A stretch of 64,000 nt of DNA from NCBI RefSeq assembly GCF_007745175.1, contig NZ_CP036271.1:2621814-2685813 (forward strand), in the 5' to 3' direction. Source of the stretch: Caulifigura coniformis (GTDB lineage: Bacteria; Planctomycetota; Planctomycetia; Planctomycetales; Planctomycetaceae). The translations under genes were made by a program, and so were the position numbers. The notes beneath the pieces are model-generated. The model did not search any database and was not told the origin of the DNA. It saw only the letters and a program-made list of their open reading frames with translations. How positions within the stretch are numbered: position 1 is the stretch's first letter; each line of letters opens with the position of its first letter. Of the stretch, positions 8,253 to 17,016 are shown piece after piece.

Positions 8253-9398
8253 TCACAGCCCGGTCAATCGGGCCACCACCTGGGCAATCCGACGTACGGA
8301 GTCATCAATCTCTTCGGCCGTGTTCGTCCATCCGACGCTGAACCGCAACGACGACCTCGCAACCGATTCAGAGCACCCCATCGCCAGCAGAATCGGAGCC
8401 GGCTCGGACGACCCACTCGCACAGGCGCTTCCCAGTGAAGCACACACGCCCGCCAGGTCGAGGGCCACCAGGAGGGCGTCTCCGTCGCAGCCAGGAAACG
8501 CAATGTTCGACGTGTTCGGCAGCCGGGGCGCGCCCGCAGCGTGAACGAACGATCCCGGCACGGCCGCAAGCACACCCGCTTCGAAGCGGTCTCGAAGCGC
8601 CCCGAGCCGTCGAGTCCGGTCGTCACGATCGAGTTGCCACAGTTCGAGCGACTTCGCCATTCCCGCCGCCAGCGAAGTGACTTCCGTGCCCGGCCGCATC
8701 CCCGATTCCTGGTGTCCGCCGAAGGCCATCGCCGGGAGGCGGGAACCGGTTCGGACGAGCAGCACGCCGATTCCGCGGGGCCCCCCGAATTTGTGCGCCG
8801 CGATCGACATCGTCGTCGCCCCGCTGGCTCGGAAGTCGACGTCGACCTTGCCCGCCGCCTGCACCGCGTCGACGTGAAACGGAATCCTTCCCCCCAGGCA
8901 CTCTGTCCCCCACGGGCCGACTTCGCGGATCACCCCGGTTTCGTTGTGCGCCAGCATCATGGTCGCGAAGCCGATCGTCGCACTCGGGCCATCCGGCGGC
9001 GACAGCATCTCAGCGGCCACGGCCGGGAGCCCTTCCGGTGACATCGGGATCGTGCAGCGACGCCAGCCGCGGGCTTCCAGTTCCTTCAGCGGCTCTTCGA
9101 TCGACGGGTGCTCCCCCTCCATTGCGGCGAACGTGCCCGATCGGCCGCGAGCGAAACCGAACAGGGCGAGATTGTTGGCTTCGGTTCCGCCGCTGGTGAA
9201 AACGATCTCTGACGGCGCCGCGTCGAGCACCTGGCCGATGATTTCGCGGGCCTCATCGAGAACCCGGCGCGCCACTCGGCCGCCGGCATGTCGGCTTCCG
9301 GGATTGGCGAAAGCCTCGCGGGAAATGCGAGCCACGGTTTCGACCACCTCCGGAAGGGGAGGCGTCGTCGCGTTGTGGTCCAGATAGATCGAAGACAT
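8253..9398 (-). CDS. Cysteine desulfurase (NifS/IscS family, PLP-dependent)
   Basis: 381 residues with every hallmark of class V aminotransferase-fold cysteine desulfurases: I-Y-L-D-H-N-A-T-T-P-P at the start, F-T-S-G-G-T-E-A-N-N-L-A around 68-79, M-M-A-H-N-E-T-G-V at about 147-155, the PLP lysine in S-I-A-A-H-K-F-G-G-P-R-G, and the catalytic Cys in C-A-S-L-G-S-A-C-A-S-G-S. It takes sulfur from cysteine for Fe-S clusters or thiolated tRNA. No iscU, iscR or mnmA gene is adjacent, so the pathway cannot be named. The small gene upstream (9467-9694) is on the same strand and may share its transcript. Confidence 0.92.
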   Translation of the reverse strand: MSSIYLDHNATTPPLPEVVETVARISREAFANPGSRHAGGRVARRVLDEAREIIGQVLDAAPSEIVFTSGGTEANNLALFGFARGRSGTFAAMEGEHPSIEEPLKELEARGWRRCTIPMSPEGLPAVAAEMLSPPDGPSATIGFATMMLAHNETGVIREVGPWGTECLGGRIPFHVDAVQAAGKVDVDFRASGATTMSIAAHKFGGPRGIGVLLVRTGSRLPAMAFGGHQESGMRPGTEVTSLAAGMAKSLELWQLDRDDRTRRLGALRDRFEAGVLAAVPGSFVHAAGAPRLPNTSNIAFPGCDGDALLVALDLAGVCASLGSACASGSSEPAPILLAMGCSESVARSSLRFSVGWTNTAEEIDDSVRRIAQVVARLTGL

Positions 9399-9466
9399 TC
9401 GTCCCGCTCAGTCCCTCGGTCCCGCCGGGGGGGCGTCGCCCGAACTGTCCTGAGCAAGCCGTGCGT

Positions 9467-9694
9467 TCACCGGGTCACGATCTCTCGAACCAGGCTCTTG
9501 GCTGCCTTGTGGGCGTGCTTGATCGCGAAGACGCGGGTTTCGATCTGCTCTTCCGTGTAGTAGCGACCGCTCTCACTGGTCGGCAGGCCTGCCAGCGCCA
9601 GCGTCAGCGGCAGCAGGTCCATGAATTCCTTGTATCGCCGCGCCAGGTCGGACGATTGCGAAGTCCCGGAGGTGGAAGGAGATGGTTCAGCCAC
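9467..9694 (-). CDS. Small helical protein of unknown function
   Basis: 75 residues from ATG at 9694. After a Ser/Thr-rich start come two amphipathic helices (LARRYKEFMDLLPLTLALAG and a C-terminal segment ending KSLVREIVTR) around a YYTEEQIETR motif. There are no cysteines and no membrane segment. I recognise no family. It lies 68 bases upstream of the cysteine desulfurase on the same strand and is probably co-transcribed with it, which weakly suggests a link to that enzyme. Confidence 0.6.
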   Translation of the reverse strand: MAEPSPSTSGTSQSSDLARRYKEFMDLLPLTLALAGLPTSESGRYYTEEQIETRVFAIKHAHKAAKSLVREIVTR

Positions 9695-10159
9695 GTCGTA
9701 CTCCGCAGACCGTCAAAAACAGGTGTCCCTCATCACAGTTGCGACCGCCCGCCGGTCGACCCTTGCCACCATACCGTGCGCCGCCCGCCATCAGCAAGAA
9801 CCGACAGGGAGAGCCCTGAATTCCGTCTGCGGTCCGCGACTCGAAGACCGCGAAAGTTCACTCGGACCAGTGACGTGGGCCGGTTCTGCCATTCCGGCAG
9901 GTGTTCACACGGTTCGACAGCCTCATTCCCGCCGATCCGGCGATACGTCCTGTCGAGGAAATCTTGTAATTGACCAATTTGGAACGACTTACGTTACTTG
10001 TGGTTATTGGTACACCCTTCGCTATGGCCCCCTGTGCGTTCCGGTGCGCCCAGATTCTTGCCGCACTCCGACAAACAGGACGCCGAGCACTGATGCTCGT
10101 GATTGAAATCAATCGGCTTCACTCAGCCCGTATTCGACGAGAGGTTTGGGGGTTCAACG
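9695..10159. other. Intergenic region upstream of groES, divergent promoter area
   Basis: 465 bases without a convincing gene. It separates the minus-strand small gene from the plus-strand groES. Bases 9961-10020 are clearly AT-richer than their surroundings and include a TTGACC that could be a -35 box (9970-9975). Two inverted repeats lie nearer groES (10084-10099 and 10101-10114). I looked for a CIRCE element (TTAGCACTC-N9-GAGTGCTAA) and found none. Confidence 0.5.
10084..10114 (+). promoter_or_regulatory. Two adjacent inverted repeats before groES
   Basis: CGAGCA-CTGA-TGCTCG at 10084-10099 is a perfect 6-bp-arm palindrome. GATTGA-AA-TCAATC at 10101-10114 is another, one base apart. They lie 46-76 bases upstream of the groES start, in the expected 5' leader or promoter. 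They could be an operator or an RNA element. They do not match CIRCE. Confidence 0.4.
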
Positions 10160-10477
10160 ATGGCGAAGAAGGTCGCAGCGAAATCCGGCAGCATCAAGCT
10201 CGTGCCGTTGGGCGACAAGGTCGTTCTCAAGCGTCAGGCCGCGGAATCCAAGACCGCCGGCGGCATCGTCCTCCCCGACTCCGCGAAGGATAAGCCCCAG
10301 AAGGGCGAGATTCTGGCTGTCGGCGAAGGCCACGTGAAGAAGGACGGCACCCGCGTCGCCCTGACCGTGAAGCCCGGCGACCGCGTCATTTTCTCCAGCT
10401 ACGCCGGCGACGAAATCAAGGTCAATGACGAGGAATACCTCCTCCTCCGCGAGTCCGACATCCTCGCGACGTACTAA
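10160..10477 (+). CDS. groES: Co-chaperonin GroES (10 kDa)
   Basis: 105 residues from the ATG at 10160 ([21 protein letters not shown]), chosen because the homologous region begins there and a GGGGGT sequence precedes it. Family motifs are present: P-L-G-D-K-V-V-L near residue 16, the mobile loop [10 protein letters not shown], the E-I-L-A-V-G-E-G segment, and the [12 protein letters not shown] roof-loop region. It ends E-S-D-I-L-A. It caps the GroEL ring during protein folding in the cytosol. groEL follows 144 bases downstream on the same strand. Confidence 0.97.
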   Translation: MAKKVAAKSGSIKLVPLGDKVVLKRQAAESKTAGGIVLPDSAKDKPQKGEILAVGEGHVKKDGTRVALTVKPGDRVIFSSYAGDEIKVNDEEYLLLRESDILATY

Positions 10478-10621
10478 AGAGGTCAGAGGCCGGACGTCAG
10501 AGGTCAGTGATCTTCTGTCGGGCCTGACTGCGAATGACTGAGGACCGGGTACTGAGGACTCAGTACCGCCTCCACCCCGAACACACCTCCACCACACATA
10601 AGCTCCCGGAGCACATCACTC
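10478..10621 (+). repeat. groES-groEL spacer with short direct repeats and a perfect palindrome
   Basis: AGAGGTCAG occurs at 10478-10486 and again at 10499-10507. A 20-base perfect hairpin, GGTACTGAG-GA-CTCAGTACC, lies at 10548-10567 about 55 bases before the groEL start. No T-run follows it, so it is unlikely to be a simple terminator. It could set the groES:groEL ratio by attenuation or mRNA processing. Confidence 0.5.
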
Positions 10622-12241
10622 ATGGCCAAGATGATTGCCTTTGACCAGGAAGCCCAGGAAGCGATGCGTCGCGGCGTCTCGAAACTCGCCCGCGCCGTTC
10701 GCGTCACCCTCGGCCCCAAAGGTCGCAACGTCATCCTCGAAAAGTCGTTCGGTTCGCCGACCGTCACGAAGGACGGCGTCACCGTCGCCCGCGAAATCGA
10801 ACTGACCGACAAGTTCGAAGACATGGGCGCCCGCATGGTTCGCGAAGTCGCCTCGAAGACCTCGGACGTCGCCGGTGACGGCACGACCACCGCGACCATC
10901 ATGGCCGAAGCCATCTACAACGAAGGCCTCAAGGCCGTCGTCGCCGGCGTCAGCCCGCTCGAAATGAAGCGCGGCATGGATAAGGCCGTCGCCGACATCA
11001 CCGCGAAGCTCAAAGACGCGGCAATCAAGTGCGACAAGAAGGAAGCCATCGCCCAGGTCGGCACCGTCGCCGCCAACGGCGACAAGACGATCGGTGAAAT
11101 CCTCGCCAACGCGATGGAACAGGTCGGCAAGGACGGCGTCATCACCGTCGAAGAAGGCAAGAGCCTGACCACCGACTTCGAAGTCGTCGAAGGCATGCAG
11201 TTCGACCGCGGCTATCTGTCCCCCTACTTCGTCACCGATCCGCAGTCGATGGAGTGCGTCCTCGAAGACGCCTACGTCCTGGTGCACGAAAAGAAGATCT
11301 CGTCGATCAAGGACCTCGTCCCGGTTCTCGAGAAGGTTGTCAACAGCGGCAAGCCGCTGCTGATCATCGCCGAAGAAGTCGAAGGCGAAGCCCTCGCGAC
11401 TCTCGTGATCAACAAGCTCCGCGGCACGTTCAAGATCGCCGCCGTCAAGGCTCCTGGCTACGGCGACCGCCGCAAGGCCATGCTGCAGGACGTCTCGATC
11501 ATGTGCGGCGGCCAGGCCATCTTCGAAGACCTCGGCATCAAGCTGGAAAACATCCAGCTGACCGACCTCGGTCGCGTGAAGAAGGTCGTCATCGACAAGG
11601 ACAACACGACCCTGATCGAAGGCGCCGGCAAGACGGCCGATATCAAGGCCCGCGTCGACCAGATCCGCAAGGAACGGGAAGGCTCGAGCAGCGACTACGA
11701 CCGCGAGAAGCTCGATGAGCGGATCGCGAAGCTCTCCGGCGGCGTGGCCCAGATCAACGTCGGGGCCGCCACCGAAAGCGAAATGAAGGAGAAGAAGGCC
11801 CGCGTCGAAGACGCCCTCCACGCGACCCGTGCGGCTGTCGAAGAAGGCATCCTCCCCGGCGGCGGCGTCGCTCTGCTTCGCGCCAGCACCGCGGTGAAGC
11901 CCGGCGAACTGACCCACGACGAAGAAGTGGGTTACAACATCATCCGCCGCGCCTGCCGCGCTCCGCTGACGCAGATCTCCAACAACGCCGGCAAGGACGG
12001 CTCGGTCATCTGCGAGAAGGTCTCGGAGATGAAGGGCAACATGGGTTACAACGCCGCGACCGACACCTACGAAGACCTCGTAAAGTCGGGCGTCATCGAC
12101 CCGGTGAAGGTCACCCGCACCGCCCTCCAGAACTCGTCGTCGGTCGCCACCCTCCTGCTCACCAGCGATGCCCTCATCGCCGAAGCGCCGAAGGACGACC
12201 ACCACGACAGCAAGAATGGCGGCGCTGACGACATGTACTAA
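10622..12241 (+). CDS. groEL: Chaperonin GroEL (60 kDa)
   Basis: 539 residues. The N-terminus ([15 protein letters not shown]) carries the nucleotide-binding loop, and D-G-T-T-T-A-T around residues 86-92 is the ATPase motif with its catalytic Asp. The apical domain contains [10 protein letters not shown], and the equatorial C-terminal part holds [12 protein letters not shown]. The tail is [14 protein letters not shown], not the Gly-Gly-Met repeat of the classical housekeeping GroEL. Planctomycetes often carry several groEL copies, so other loci may exist. A strong terminator follows. Confidence 0.97.
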   Translation: MAKMIAFDQEAQEAMRRGVSKLARAVRVTLGPKGRNVILEKSFGSPTVTKDGVTVAREIELTDKFEDMGARMVREVASKTSDVAGDGTTTATIMAEAIYNEGLKAVVAGVSPLEMKRGMDKAVADITAKLKDAAIKCDKKEAIAQVGTVAANGDKTIGEILANAMEQVGKDGVITVEEGKSLTTDFEVVEGMQFDRGYLSPYFVTDPQSMECVLEDAYVLVHEKKISSIKDLVPVLEKVVNSGKPLLIIAEEVEGEALATLVINKLRGTFKIAAVKAPGYGDRRKAMLQDVSIMCGGQAIFEDLGIKLENIQLTDLGRVKKVVIDKDNTTLIEGAGKTADIKARVDQIRKEREGSSSDYDREKLDERIAKLSGGVAQINVGAATESEMKEKKARVEDALHATRAAVEEGILPGGGVALLRASTAVKPGELTHDEEVGYNIIRRACRAPLTQISNNAGKDGSVICEKVSEMKGNMGYNAATDTYEDLVKSGVIDPVKVTRTALQNSSSVATLLLTSDALIAEAPKDDHHDSKNGGADDMY

Positions 12242-12614
12242 GAGCCAGTGAGCCGGATGCGTCAGCGTCCGGAGCATTGAGAGTGATCACCACGAAAGCC
12301 CGGCTTCTCCAGGAAGCCGGGCTTTTTCGTTTTGGACGCGAACCTCGACGCCGCCCGCGTTATCTTCTTAATCCAGTCGGCCAGGCCGACGATGATCCGG
12401 CCGCCACTCGGGGCGGACGCTGTCGACATCAGTCAGCGTTGCTGGTTCGAATCCAGTCCAGACCATTCGCCCCGGCGGGATCAGGAGCGGGCAAACAAAT
12501 GGTTCCTGCGATCTCCTCTCGGAAGGATCGCTCAGATTTGCCTGATCTGGATGCCCGTTCTCCACATCGATTCCGCTTCGGGGCACTTACACGCGGTCGA
12601 CAGGAGTCTGCAGC
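12242..12614. other. Intergenic region between groEL and the SPFH gene
   Basis: 373 bases. The first part holds the groEL terminator. Around 12430-12470 there is a tRNA T-arm-like sequence (GGTTCGAATCC with pairing flanks), but no matching acceptor stem was found upstream, so I do not call a tRNA. No convincing coding frame. Confidence 0.5.
12295..12333 (+). terminator. Rho-independent terminator of groES-groEL
   Basis: AAAGCCCGGCTTC-TCCA-GGAAGCCGGGCTTTTTCGTTTT: a GC-rich stem of about 12 bp followed directly by a T-rich run, 55 bases after the groEL stop codon. Confidence 0.93.
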
Positions 12615-13478
12615 ATGACGATCTCCAACCCGGGAACAGAGTTCATCGTCAAAACCACCCATCGCGGGCTCTGGTACGAGAACGGAAAACTCACGAAGGT
12701 CCTTGATGCCGGACGGTATGAAATCCCCAAGCGCTCGGCGTGGCGGCGCACTGATCCGAACGTCGAGTGCGTTCTCGTGGATGTCCGTGAACGCGACCTC
12801 ACGATCAAAGGCCAGGAAATCCTCACGGCCGACAAGGTTGCGATCCGGGTCAGCATCCTCGTGCAGTTTCGCGTGACGGATCCGACCGCCGCGGTGCACA
12901 ACGTCGAGAACTTCGAGGACCGGCTCTACAGCGATGTTCAACTCGCCGCACGCCGCGCACTCGCCTCAATGGTGCTCGAAGAGATCCTGACCAACCGGAA
13001 CAAGCTCAGCGAGCAGATCCTGGCAGAGGTCACGGAAGTCGCGGCCGGTTACGGCGTGAACATCCGTCGGGCCGACGTGAAGGATCTGCTCTTTCCCGGC
13101 AATCTCCAGGAGATCATGAATCGCGTCCTCGCTGCCGAGCGGCACAGCCAGGCCCAGTTGGTGGAAGCGCGCACGAAGGCGGAGGTGGAGGAGATTCAGG
13201 CGCGGTCCCGCGCGGAGACGCGGCGTGTGGAAGCGGAAGCAGAGGCGGCCGCCCGGCGGCTTCAGGATCAGGCGGAAGCCGAAGCCGTCCGCCTGCGCGC
13301 GTCTGCTGAAGCACACACCTACGCCGAGCGGTCGAAGTCGGCCAGCGTCCTGGCGCAGCATCCGGCGCTGCTTCGTCTCACGGAACTCGAGACGCTGCAG
13401 ACGCTGGCCCAGAACGCCAACGCGCGGCTGTACATCGGCTTCGACGACCGCGGCTTTCGAATGCACAGCGACGCATGA
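12615..13478 (+). CDS. SPFH/band-7 domain protein (slipin-like)
   Basis: 287 residues from ATG at 12615, with GGAG about ten bases upstream. The protein lacks the usual N-terminal membrane anchor and starts directly in the band-7 domain: R-G-L-W-Y-E-N-G-K-L-T-K-V-L-D-A-G-R-Y near residues 17-35, then V-D-V-R-E-R-D-L, and L-T-A-D-K-V-A-I-R-V at about 70-79. Residues about 170-230 form an Ala/Glu/Arg heptad-rich coiled coil typical of slipins and flotillins. It probably forms oligomers at a membrane. No NfeD partner lies beside it. The role here is not known. Confidence 0.85.
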   Translation: MTISNPGTEFIVKTTHRGLWYENGKLTKVLDAGRYEIPKRSAWRRTDPNVECVLVDVRERDLTIKGQEILTADKVAIRVSILVQFRVTDPTAAVHNVENFEDRLYSDVQLAARRALASMVLEEILTNRNKLSEQILAEVTEVAAGYGVNIRRADVKDLLFPGNLQEIMNRVLAAERHSQAQLVEARTKAEVEEIQARSRAETRRVEAEAEAAARRLQDQAEAEAVRLRASAEAHTYAERSKSASVLAQHPALLRLTELETLQTLAQNANARLYIGFDDRGFRMHSDA

Positions 13479-13756
13479 TCGGCACGATGGGGCGTGGGCG
13501 ACCCGGCCGAAACTTGCGACCGACTTGATCGGAATGTCGGGCTTCAAACTCGAGGCCCGACACTCTTGTTGCGCCACGTCGCCGCAGAGATTCCTGCCGC
13601 GGCGGCTCTTCTCCGGGGCCGTCGGGGGAGAATCGATCCGCCATCGCCATGACAACTAGCTGACAGACCTCTCCGCCATAGTCTCTCTGGGCCGAGGCGG
13701 GGCATTGCGGACCTTTCAAGCCATGACGGCGCAGCGAAGGTCGGCGGGAACGCGCT

Positions 13757-16135
13757 GTGTCGGCGGGGCGCGGGACACGAACTCTCGGGGCCGAGAGTTC
13801 GTCGGTTGCAAAGGGAGGGGCGACGTTGCTTCAGCGTCGGGGCCAACTCGAGCACGGGGTGAACCGGCATGGACTTGCTGGTTCAGGATCAATCCCGCAC
13901 GGCGCAACCGGGTCGCAACGCCGATCCGCCCTCGCCGGGAACGTGCGCACCTCGGAACGCGAAGCGGTGGCGGACCGCGGCGCCAAGGCAGGCACGCTCC
14001 ACATTCCGGGACTGACGGATCTCTGGTCCGCGACGAAGGGCGATCCGCGGATCATGATTGCCGTCCTGGATGGTCCGGTCAGCCTGGCCCATCCTGCTTT
14101 CTCCGGCGCTCGCCTGAGCGTGGCTGGAGTGCACGGCGAGGCAACCGGCGCCTCGGCCGCGCACGGGACGCATGTCGCGAGCGTGATCTTCGGCCAGCAT
14201 GTCGGGCCTGTCGCGGGGATTGCTCCGAATTGTCGCGGCGTGATCATCCCCGTGTTCAAGGACGGAGCGGACGGGCGAGTCGCGCCCTGTTCACAGATCC
14301 GCCTGGCGGAGGCCATCACTCTGGCCGTGGAATTCTCCGTGAAGAATGGGGCGGACTTTCTTGTCATCAATATCAGCGGCGGTGAGTTCACTCCGTCCGG
14401 AGAAGCTCATCCCATCCTGGAGAAAGTCGTTCGTGGATGCGATCGACGAAAAGTGTTGATCGTTGCTGCGGCAGGGAATCAGGGGTGTGACTGCCTGCAC
14501 ATTCCTGGCGCGATTCCATCTGTTCTGGCCGTCGGCGCCATGAACTCGGAAGGTCATCCGCTCGAGTTCAGCAATTGGGGAGCCGCGTACCAGGCCCAGG
14601 GTGTTCTGGCCCCGGGTGAAAACATCCTCGGAGCATCTCCGTCCGGCGAGGTCGCTGCCCACACAGGAACAAGCTATGCGACTCCCATCGTGGCGGGCGT
14701 CGCAGCGCTGCTGCTCTCGTTGCAGCTGCGCCATGGAATTCATCCCTCGGCTGCCAGCGTACGTGAGTCGATTCTCGGGTCCGCCTTGGGATGTCAACAC
14801 CGGCCGGTGAAGGATTGCCGCCGACTTCTGGCAGGACGGCTGAACATTCCCGGTGCAATCGCACTCTCACTCAGCAAAGGGCAGGCTTCGATGGACTCAC
14901 ACCTCGAATTGGGATACAGCGGAACTCCAGGCAATGTTCTTCCACAGGGCGATGGGGTGGCCGCAGACGTGACGACGTCTGCGGCGTCAATTGAGACGCC
15001 CCTGCCATTCTCTCAAGTCACGTGTTCGTCGATCGAAAACTCGATGCCGGAACTGGTGATGCCGTCCGATTGTGGATGCGGCGGAAAGAAGACCTCGGCT
15101 CCCTCCTTCCAGAAGGTCTACGCCATCGGGAAGCTGAGCTTCGACTATGGCACGCGGCAGCGGCGTGAATACTTCGCGAACCGGATCGGCGGCGATCCGG
15201 AGAACCATACCAATCTCTTTAACTACCTCACGGCCCGGCCAGTAACAGTCGACGACGCCGGGACTCCCATCCAGGCGTTCGACGCCACCGGCAGGCCGAT
15301 TCTCAACGACGCGGGAAATCCGCTTTACCTCGGTCTTCCACACTACACGATCCTGAACGGTCCCCAGTTCGCCAACCGCACGGACGTCACCGCGCTGACC
15401 TGGATTCTCAAGATCGATGAGACGCCGATCTATGCCATCAATCCCATGGGGCCATTTGCGTTCGAAACCCACGACACTCTGACGGCCTTTCTCAGGAGTC
15501 AACTGCCGCCCCCACCTCCGCCTGAAGATCCGGAAGGACGCCGGCCCCGAAGAGGCCGAAGAGAGGAGCCAGTGCAACTCCCGGGGATCGTCTACGGAGA
15601 GGGAGTCGAACGGATTGCCGTGCCGGGCGTGATCATTGGGGAGACGCGTCTGTACACCGGTGAGCAGGTGCCGGTCCTGGCGCCCGATCACCGCGGAATT
15701 GCCAACTGGACGACGGACGCGTTGATCGACGCCATCACCGCTCACTTTCCGGCCGGTGGCGACGATCTGGGAGGACGCGGAGCCATCGAGATGACCAGGG
15801 ACATCCTGGACCGGATGTATGAGCTCACGAGAAACCTGGGCATCTCGTCACGAGATCGGGCGCTCAACTACGCCGCGACCGATGCGCTGCAGCTCCAGGG
15901 CATCCTGGCCGACCCCGCCAACCAGTCGCGTTTCGTCGGAATGGAACTGGACACGATCGAGGTGGAGAAGAGTCCGATCTGCCGGCCGGATTACGACTGC
16001 TGGGACGTGGTGATCATCTTCTTCAATCCGGACAACCTCCAGCAGGCGCGTCGCGGAATCCGGTACACGATCGATGTCAGTGATGTGATGCCGCACATCC
16101 TGTCCGGATCACAGAGGGTCTTCACGTTGCGCTGA
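13757..16135 (+). CDS. PatA/PatG-like subtilisin protease of a probable RiPP cluster
   Basis: 792 residues from the GTG at 13757; the true start is uncertain (an in-frame GTG at 13859 or later is possible, since the conserved domain starts near residue 80). The S8 catalytic triad is complete: Asp105 in A-V-L-D-G, His136 in H-G-T-H-V-A, Ser306 in G-T-S-Y-A-T-P, with the oxyanion Asn241. The segment G-C-D-C-L-H-I-P-G-A-I-P-S-V-L-A-V-G-A-M and the domain opening I-P-G-L-x-D-L-W are characteristic of the cyanobactin maturation protease (PatA/PatG) family. After a Cys-Gly-rich linker (CGCGGKK at 439-445) comes Y-A-I-G-K-L-S-F-D-Y-G-T-R-x-R-R, typical of the extra domain found in such proteases. 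No signal peptide. Three small Cys-rich genes follow at once, which I infer to be its substrates. Confidence 0.85.
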   Translation: MSAGRGTRTLGAESSSVAKGGATLLQRRGQLEHGVNRHGLAGSGSIPHGATGSQRRSALAGNVRTSEREAVADRGAKAGTLHIPGLTDLWSATKGDPRIMIAVLDGPVSLAHPAFSGARLSVAGVHGEATGASAAHGTHVASVIFGQHVGPVAGIAPNCRGVIIPVFKDGADGRVAPCSQIRLAEAITLAVEFSVKNGADFLVINISGGEFTPSGEAHPILEKVVRGCDRRKVLIVAAAGNQGCDCLHIPGAIPSVLAVGAMNSEGHPLEFSNWGAAYQAQGVLAPGENILGASPSGEVAAHTGTSYATPIVAGVAALLLSLQLRHGIHPSAASVRESILGSALGCQHRPVKDCRRLLAGRLNIPGAIALSLSKGQASMDSHLELGYSGTPGNVLPQGDGVAADVTTSAASIETPLPFSQVTCSSIENSMPELVMPSDCGCGGKKTSAPSFQKVYAIGKLSFDYGTRQRREYFANRIGGDPENHTNLFNYLTARPVTVDDAGTPIQAFDATGRPILNDAGNPLYLGLPHYTILNGPQFANRTDVTALTWILKIDETPIYAINPMGPFAFETHDTLTAFLRSQLPPPPPPEDPEGRRPRRGRREEPVQLPGIVYGEGVERIAVPGVIIGETRLYTGEQVPVLAPDHRGIANWTTDALIDAITAHFPAGGDDLGGRGAIEMTRDILDRMYELTRNLGISSRDRALNYAATDALQLQGILADPANQSRFVGMELDTIEVEKSPICRPDYDCWDVVIIFFNPDNLQQARRGIRYTIDVSDVMPHILSGSQRVFTLR

Positions 16136-16171
16136 TCAGTCGTCACCGAACCCACTCTCTGGAGGACTGAC

Positions 16172-16375
16172 ATGAAGCTTCCCAATCTGACCCCCGCCTC
16201 CCGCCGCGGCGAGAGACCGGCAGTCGAACACCTGAAAGACTCCATCAACGGAATCGTGCCGTCCGCGAGCGTCGTCGGATTTGGCAGCTGCCAGACCAGG
16301 TGCTTCGGCGGATGGTGCCGACAATGTTGTCCTGGATCTGACTGCGTGACCTACGCCGATCCCGGCCAGTCCTGA
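16172..16375 (+). CDS. Putative RiPP precursor 1, six-Cys peptide (67 residues)
   Basis: ATG at 16172 preceded by GGAGG at ideal spacing. The N-terminal two-thirds (MKLPNLTPAS and a charged stretch to about residue 35) looks like a leader. The C-terminal part holds six Cys at residues 40, 44, 49, 52, 53 and 58, with Gly, Trp and Pro between them. The M-K-L-P start and six-Cys tail recur in the next two genes. It begins 36 bases after the PatA-like protease stop. The call as a precursor is inference from size, composition, repetition and position; no modifying enzyme other than the protease lies directly alongside. Confidence 0.7.
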   Translation: MKLPNLTPASRRGERPAVEHLKDSINGIVPSASVVGFGSCQTRCFGGWCRQCCPGSDCVTYADPGQS

Positions 16376-16386
16376 AGCTGAGTGCT

Positions 16387-16409
16387 GGAATGAGAGCGTC
16401 TCTCGTTCC
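16387..16409 (+). terminator. Stem-loop after precursor 1
   Basis: GGAATGAGAG-CGT-CTCTCGTTCC: ten-bp arms with one G-T pair and a 3-base loop, starting 11 bases after the stop codon. No T-run, so it may be an mRNA-stability or partial-termination element. Confidence 0.5.
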
Positions 16410-16442
16410 GAAGTGTCGTTGGACCCCAAAAAGGAGGGTGAG

Positions 16443-16631
16443 ATGAAGCTTCCAAAACAGACTGTGAACCGGGATCGCGGCAACGAAACCGCGCCGCAAA
16501 GCACGGGGGGCGTCGCCCCACAGTCGTTATGCCAGATCGGGTGCAATCTGGCACACGGCGCGTGCATCGCGGCCGGCATTCCTCCAGCGGTCTGCAACGC
16601 AGGGCTCGCCGCGTGCCTCAGCGCCTGCTAG
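16443..16631 (+). CDS. Putative RiPP precursor 2, six-Cys peptide (62 residues)
   Basis: ATG at 16443 with a near-perfect AAGGAGGGTG ribosome-binding sequence; the frame is open further upstream, but this site decides the start. Leader-like residues 1-28 (MKLPKQTVNRDRGN and so on) are polar. Six Cys follow at residues 30, 34, 41, 51, 58 and 62. The two outer pairs each have the C-x3-C spacing known from helical-hairpin peptides, and the core is rich in Ala, Gly and Ile. It shares the M-K-L-P-K start with its neighbours. Function as a protease-matured peptide is inferred. Confidence 0.7.
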   Translation: MKLPKQTVNRDRGNETAPQSTGGVAPQSLCQIGCNLAHGACIAAGIPPAVCNAGLAACLSAC

Positions 16632-16703
16632 CCAGGCCGCAGGAACCAGCGCAACGGGCTCAACGTCGGCATGAACGTCGCCTGAGCGCCAGCGCTTTCC
16701 CGT

Positions 16704-16732
16704 CGTGCCGCGGTTCAAGCAGCCGCGGCACG
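16704..16732 (+). terminator. Stem-loop between precursors 2 and 3
   Basis: CGTGCCGCGG-N9-CCGCGGCACG: a perfect ten-bp, fully GC-rich stem. It lies 72 bases after the precursor 2 stop. No T-run; possible attenuator or RNA-stability element. Confidence 0.5.
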
Positions 16733-16809
16733 CGGTCTTGTCATCCGCCGCGTGGTCGTCGCGCGCCCGGAGGACAGTCCCTATTGGCCATCCATCGAGA
16801 GAGGTTCCT

Positions 16810-17016
16810 ATGAGGCTGCCGAAGTTTTCGATGAACGTCGCTTCCCGGCAGGGATCCGATCCGTTCCAGGCCCCCGGGCGGAACGAATCCGGCCCTGCAG
16901 CGGAGACCGCCAACGGTCTGTCGCCCTCGGGCGAATGCGGCTGCGGTGGACGCCGGCACTGTCTGGGGCCCTGCGTCCTGGGAAGCTGCCTGGGAACATG
17001 CATCCCCAACGTGTGA
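16810..17016 (+). CDS. Putative RiPP precursor 3, six-Cys peptide (68 residues)
   Basis: ATG at 16810 preceded by AGAGAGG; the ribosome-binding site and the conserved M-R-L-P-K start fix it, although the frame opens earlier. A polar leader-like part runs to about residue 41. The tail has six Cys at 43, 45, 51, 55, 60 and 64, giving a regular C-x3-C-x4-C-x3-C with Leu-Gly between. Its E-C-G-C-G-G-R-R motif strikingly resembles the CGCGGKK linker of the upstream protease, which may mark a shared recognition or processing feature. Precursor role inferred. Confidence 0.7.
   Translation: MRLPKFSMNVASRQGSDPFQAPGRNESGPAAETANGLSPSGECGCGGRRHCLGPCVLGSCLGTCIPNV

Noticed and set aside
10040-10160. A CIRCE element before groES
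   Set aside because: The best candidate half-sites (GCACTC and GAGCAC) are 16 bases apart and imperfectly paired, unlike the N9 spacing and strict palindrome of CIRCE.
10616-12277. A long open minus-strand frame over groEL
   Set aside because: groEL itself is unmistakable on the plus strand. The antisense frame arises from GC-biased codons and has no recognised domain.
12425-12475. A possible tRNA (GGTTCGAATCC T-arm) after groEL
   Set aside because: No acceptor stem complementary to the 3' side was found upstream, and no proper anticodon arm with a seven-base loop could be folded. A covariance-model search would settle it.
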